Source: Candidatus Sabulitectum sp.
GTDB lineage: Bacteria; Fermentibacterota; Fermentibacteria; Fermentibacterales; JCC-6
Direction: 5' to 3'
DNA: 7,903 nt
Assembly (NCBI GenBank): GCA_029934845.1
Contig: JAOZLN010000108.1
Location: forward strand, 1 to 7,903
This document shows, piece after piece, positions 6,289 to 7,903 of this stretch (the first letter of the stretch is position 1; every line of letters starts with the position of its first letter). Position numbers and translations under genes: made by a program. A model generated the notes under the pieces. The model worked only from the letters and a program-made list of their open reading frames with translations. It ran no database searches and had not been told where the DNA came from.

Positions 6289-7659
6289 TTGAAAGTTGTT
6301 GTTCTTGGCGCCGGGCTGACTGGTCTCAGCGCAGCTGAAGAGTTGGTCCGGCGGGGACACGAGGTAACAGTTCTGGAAAAGGAACCGTCTTACGGAGGTC
6401 TTGCGGCAACTGTAAAGATGGATGGTTTCAGGTACGACCTGGGGCCACACAGATTTCATACATCGAATAAGAAGATCCTTGACTTTGTAAAAGGGCTGCC
6501 TGGAATTGAACTTCTTGAACTGAACAGAATAAGCAGGATCAGACTTCTGGATCGTTATTTTGAATATCCTCTTGCTTTCAGCAATGTGTTGTCTACCATG
6601 CCGTTTTACAAGGGCATCGGTATGATGTTCAGTTTTCTTTGGGAGAGCATCAGAGGGCTTTTTGCGCCAAGGGAACAGGAAAGCTTTGAAGGCTGGGTGC
6701 TCAGTCGTTTCGGCAGGGGTCTTTACGATCTGTATCTGGCTCCGTACAATGAGAAACTGTGGGGGATCAAGCCTTCTCAGCTTAGTGCCGACTGGGCCAG
6801 TCAGCGGATAACTGTACCGAGTCTGGCGGGCCTGATAAAAGAAACCATTGCTCCTTCAAAGGAAGCCGTGAGAAGTCTTGTGAGCACATTTCACTATCCC
6901 AGGGGCGGTATAGGTGAGATCTGTCACGGACTGGCCACCCGGGTCACGGAGCAGGGCGGTTCCATTCTGTTCTCTACGGTACCCACCGCTGTGCACAAAA
7001 CCGGGGACGGATGGCGTATTGATCTGAAGAAAGGTCACATCATGTCCCACAGGATCATAAACACTATTCCTGTAAATGAGTACACAAAGCTGCTGGGAGA
7101 TGTTCTTCCCCCGGAGGTTCATAATGCTGCACTGAATCTAAAGTTCAGAGCTCTGGTGTTCCTGACGGTAATGCTGGACAGTGATGTAACACCGACCGAT
7201 CACTGGATCTACACCTCTGAAGATCGCTATTTGTTCAACAGGCTCTCTATTTCAAGGAATTTCGATCCTGATGTTCCTTCGCAGGTCGTTTTTGAATTCA
7301 GTTGTGAGAAAAATGACAGTGTATGGAATATGTCCAGGAAGGAACTGCTTAAAGCTGTAGTTCCCGGGGCTGAACACCTTGAACTGTTTTCTGCCCATAT
7401 GGTGGTTGGTGCTCATCTTACCCGCAGAGAGCACGCATATCCCATATATGACCTTACCTACGCCAGGAATACCTCGACAGTACTGGATGCTCTGGAAAAG
7501 ATCCCGGACAGCGTTACCTGCGGAAGGCAGGGTTTGTTCCGTTACAACAACATGGATCACTCTATTGAAATGGGGAAATATGCCGCTCTGGAGATTCTTG
7601 GAGAATCATCGGTGAAAGACCATTTCAACTGGGATGAGAATACGTGGTCTGATGGTTGA
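6289..7659 (+). CDS. FAD-dependent amine-oxidase-fold oxidoreductase, HemY/COG1232-like (456 aa)
   Basis: The protein begins MKVVVLGAGLTGLSAAEEL, the dinucleotide-binding GxGxxG (G7, G9, G12). E30 closes the Rossmann strand and binds the FAD ribose, and the GG motif of flavin amine oxidases follows at 36-37. Next come YDLGPHRFHT (49-58), YLAPYNEKLWG (149-159), and a C-terminal FAD-contacting stretch GRQGLFRYNNMDHSIEMG (412-429). The 'DLGPHRFH' and 'Y.EKLWG' motifs are shared by UDP-galactopyranose-mutase-like and protoporphyrinogen-oxidase-like proteins. Uncharacterised members of this type are common in polysaccharide and envelope loci. True HemY or Glf function is not supported: no haem or galactofuranose gene is visible nearby. 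There is no signal peptide, so it is cytoplasmic. An upstream in-frame TTG at 6235 would overlap the nucleotidase by 50 bases and add 18 polar residues before the Rossmann strand, so I rejected it. The 3' end overlaps the next gene by 8 bases. Confidence 0.85.
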   Translation: MKVVVLGAGLTGLSAAEELVRRGHEVTVLEKEPSYGGLAATVKMDGFRYDLGPHRFHTSNKKILDFVKGLPGIELLELNRISRIRLLDRYFEYPLAFSNVLSTMPFYKGIGMMFSFLWESIRGLFAPREQESFEGWVLSRFGRGLYDLYLAPYNEKLWGIKPSQLSADWASQRITVPSLAGLIKETIAPSKEAVRSLVSTFHYPRGGIGEICHGLATRVTEQGGSILFSTVPTAVHKTGDGWRIDLKKGHIMSHRIINTIPVNEYTKLLGDVLPPEVHNAALNLKFRALVFLTVMLDSDVTPTDHWIYTSEDRYLFNRLSISRNFDPDVPSQVVFEFSCEKNDSVWNMSRKELLKAVVPGAEHLELFSAHMVVGAHLTRREHAYPIYDLTYARNTSTVLDALEKIPDSVTCGRQGLFRYNNMDHSIEMGKYAALEILGESSVKDHFNWDENTWSDG

Positions 7660-7903
7660 TCTAAGAAGAACAGGATCAGTTCTGCTTGTGGCCATTGGCG
7701 GTCTTTTCGTTTTTGGGGCTTTTGTGGATCCTCCTTTTCTCAGGCCTCTTCTAGGCATGACATGTCACAGACTTCCCCACAGATCATTTGACTGGGCACC
7801 GGGTCTTTGTGCCAGATGCACATTCTTCTGGATCGGGATTCTTCTATCATCTTCTTTGATGACTTTTGATTTGCGTTCCAGCCCCATGACGATTTTGTCT
7901 TTG
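7652..7903 (+). CDS. DUF2085 family membrane protein, N-terminal part (runs off the right edge)
   Basis: The frame is open from ATG 7652 to the window end (84 codons), overlapping the oxidoreductase stop by 8 bases. Residues about 8-25 are a hydrophobic membrane segment (SVLLVAIGGLFVFGAFV). Then comes MTCHRLPHRSFDW (36-48) followed by LCARCTFFWIGILL (52-65). The pairing C-H-(Q/R)-x-P-x-R-S-F ... C-A-R-C is the signature of DUF2085, small inner-membrane proteins of unknown function with conserved Cys and His residues. C38, H39, C53 and C56 could bind a metal or form a redox pair, which is inference. No clear Shine-Dalgarno precedes the ATG, so translation may be coupled to the upstream gene. 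The remaining membrane segments lie beyond the window. Confidence 0.8.
   Translation, partial: MVDLRRTGSVLLVAIGGLFVFGAFVDPPFLRPLLGMTCHRLPHRSFDWAPGLCARCTFFWIGILLSSSLMTFDLRSSPMTILSL

Noticed and set aside
1..7903. Mobile elements, CRISPR repeats, tRNA or rRNA genes, riboswitches and terminators
   Set aside because: Gene gaps are 13 bases or less, leaving no room for such elements between genes. I saw no direct-repeat arrays, transposase motifs or hairpin plus T-run structures by reading.

Overview
This is a gene-dense window of about 7.9 kb. It holds seven genes, two of them cut by the window edges, all on the + strand, with gaps of 0-13 bases or short overlaps between neighbours. It reads as part of one long transcription unit. 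I see no RNA gene, mobile element, CRISPR array, clear internal promoter or terminator. Several features suggest a Gram-negative bacterium of, or near, the FCB (Fibrobacterota-Chlorobiota-Bacteroidota) candidate-phylum radiation (for example Cloacimonadota- or Fermentibacteria-like lineages): FlgD-Ig-like C-terminal domains, PorV/PorQ-like outer-membrane proteins, and a helix-hairpin-helix protein with a beta-barrel tail. The organism guess is inference; no marker gene is present.

Layout. Positions 1-231: the 3' end of a secreted protein ending in a FlgD/Ig-like beta-sandwich. 244-1062: a small PorV-like outer-membrane barrel protein (TTG start). 1052-3484: one long reading frame for an exported protein with N-terminal ComEA-like helix-hairpin-helix repeats and a large beta-strand-rich barrel, interrupted by a single in-frame TAG at 2603-2605. 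3497-4669: a second, larger PorV-like outer-membrane protein. 4683-6284: an exported 5'-nucleotidase/UshA-type metallophosphoesterase. 6289-7659: a cytoplasmic FAD-dependent amine-oxidase-fold oxidoreductase (COG1232-like, TTG start). 7652 to the right edge: the start of a DUF2085 membrane protein with CHR...CxxC motifs.

The first five genes all act at or beyond the inner membrane. They could form a cell-surface module: a surface protein with a sorting-type tail, two PorV-like barrels, a barrel with a DNA-binding-type periplasmic domain, and a nucleotide-hydrolysing enzyme. The last two genes move to the cytoplasm and inner membrane, and their link to the rest is not evident. The most notable observation is the internal amber codon. 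The frame is uninterrupted on both sides, protein character continues across it, and TAG serves as a normal stop in three neighbouring genes. A point nonsense mutation, strain variation or a sequence error is therefore more likely than recoding. The second notable point is the nucleotidase, whose metal site is intact but whose C-terminal GGDG[YF] ribose-binding motif is altered.
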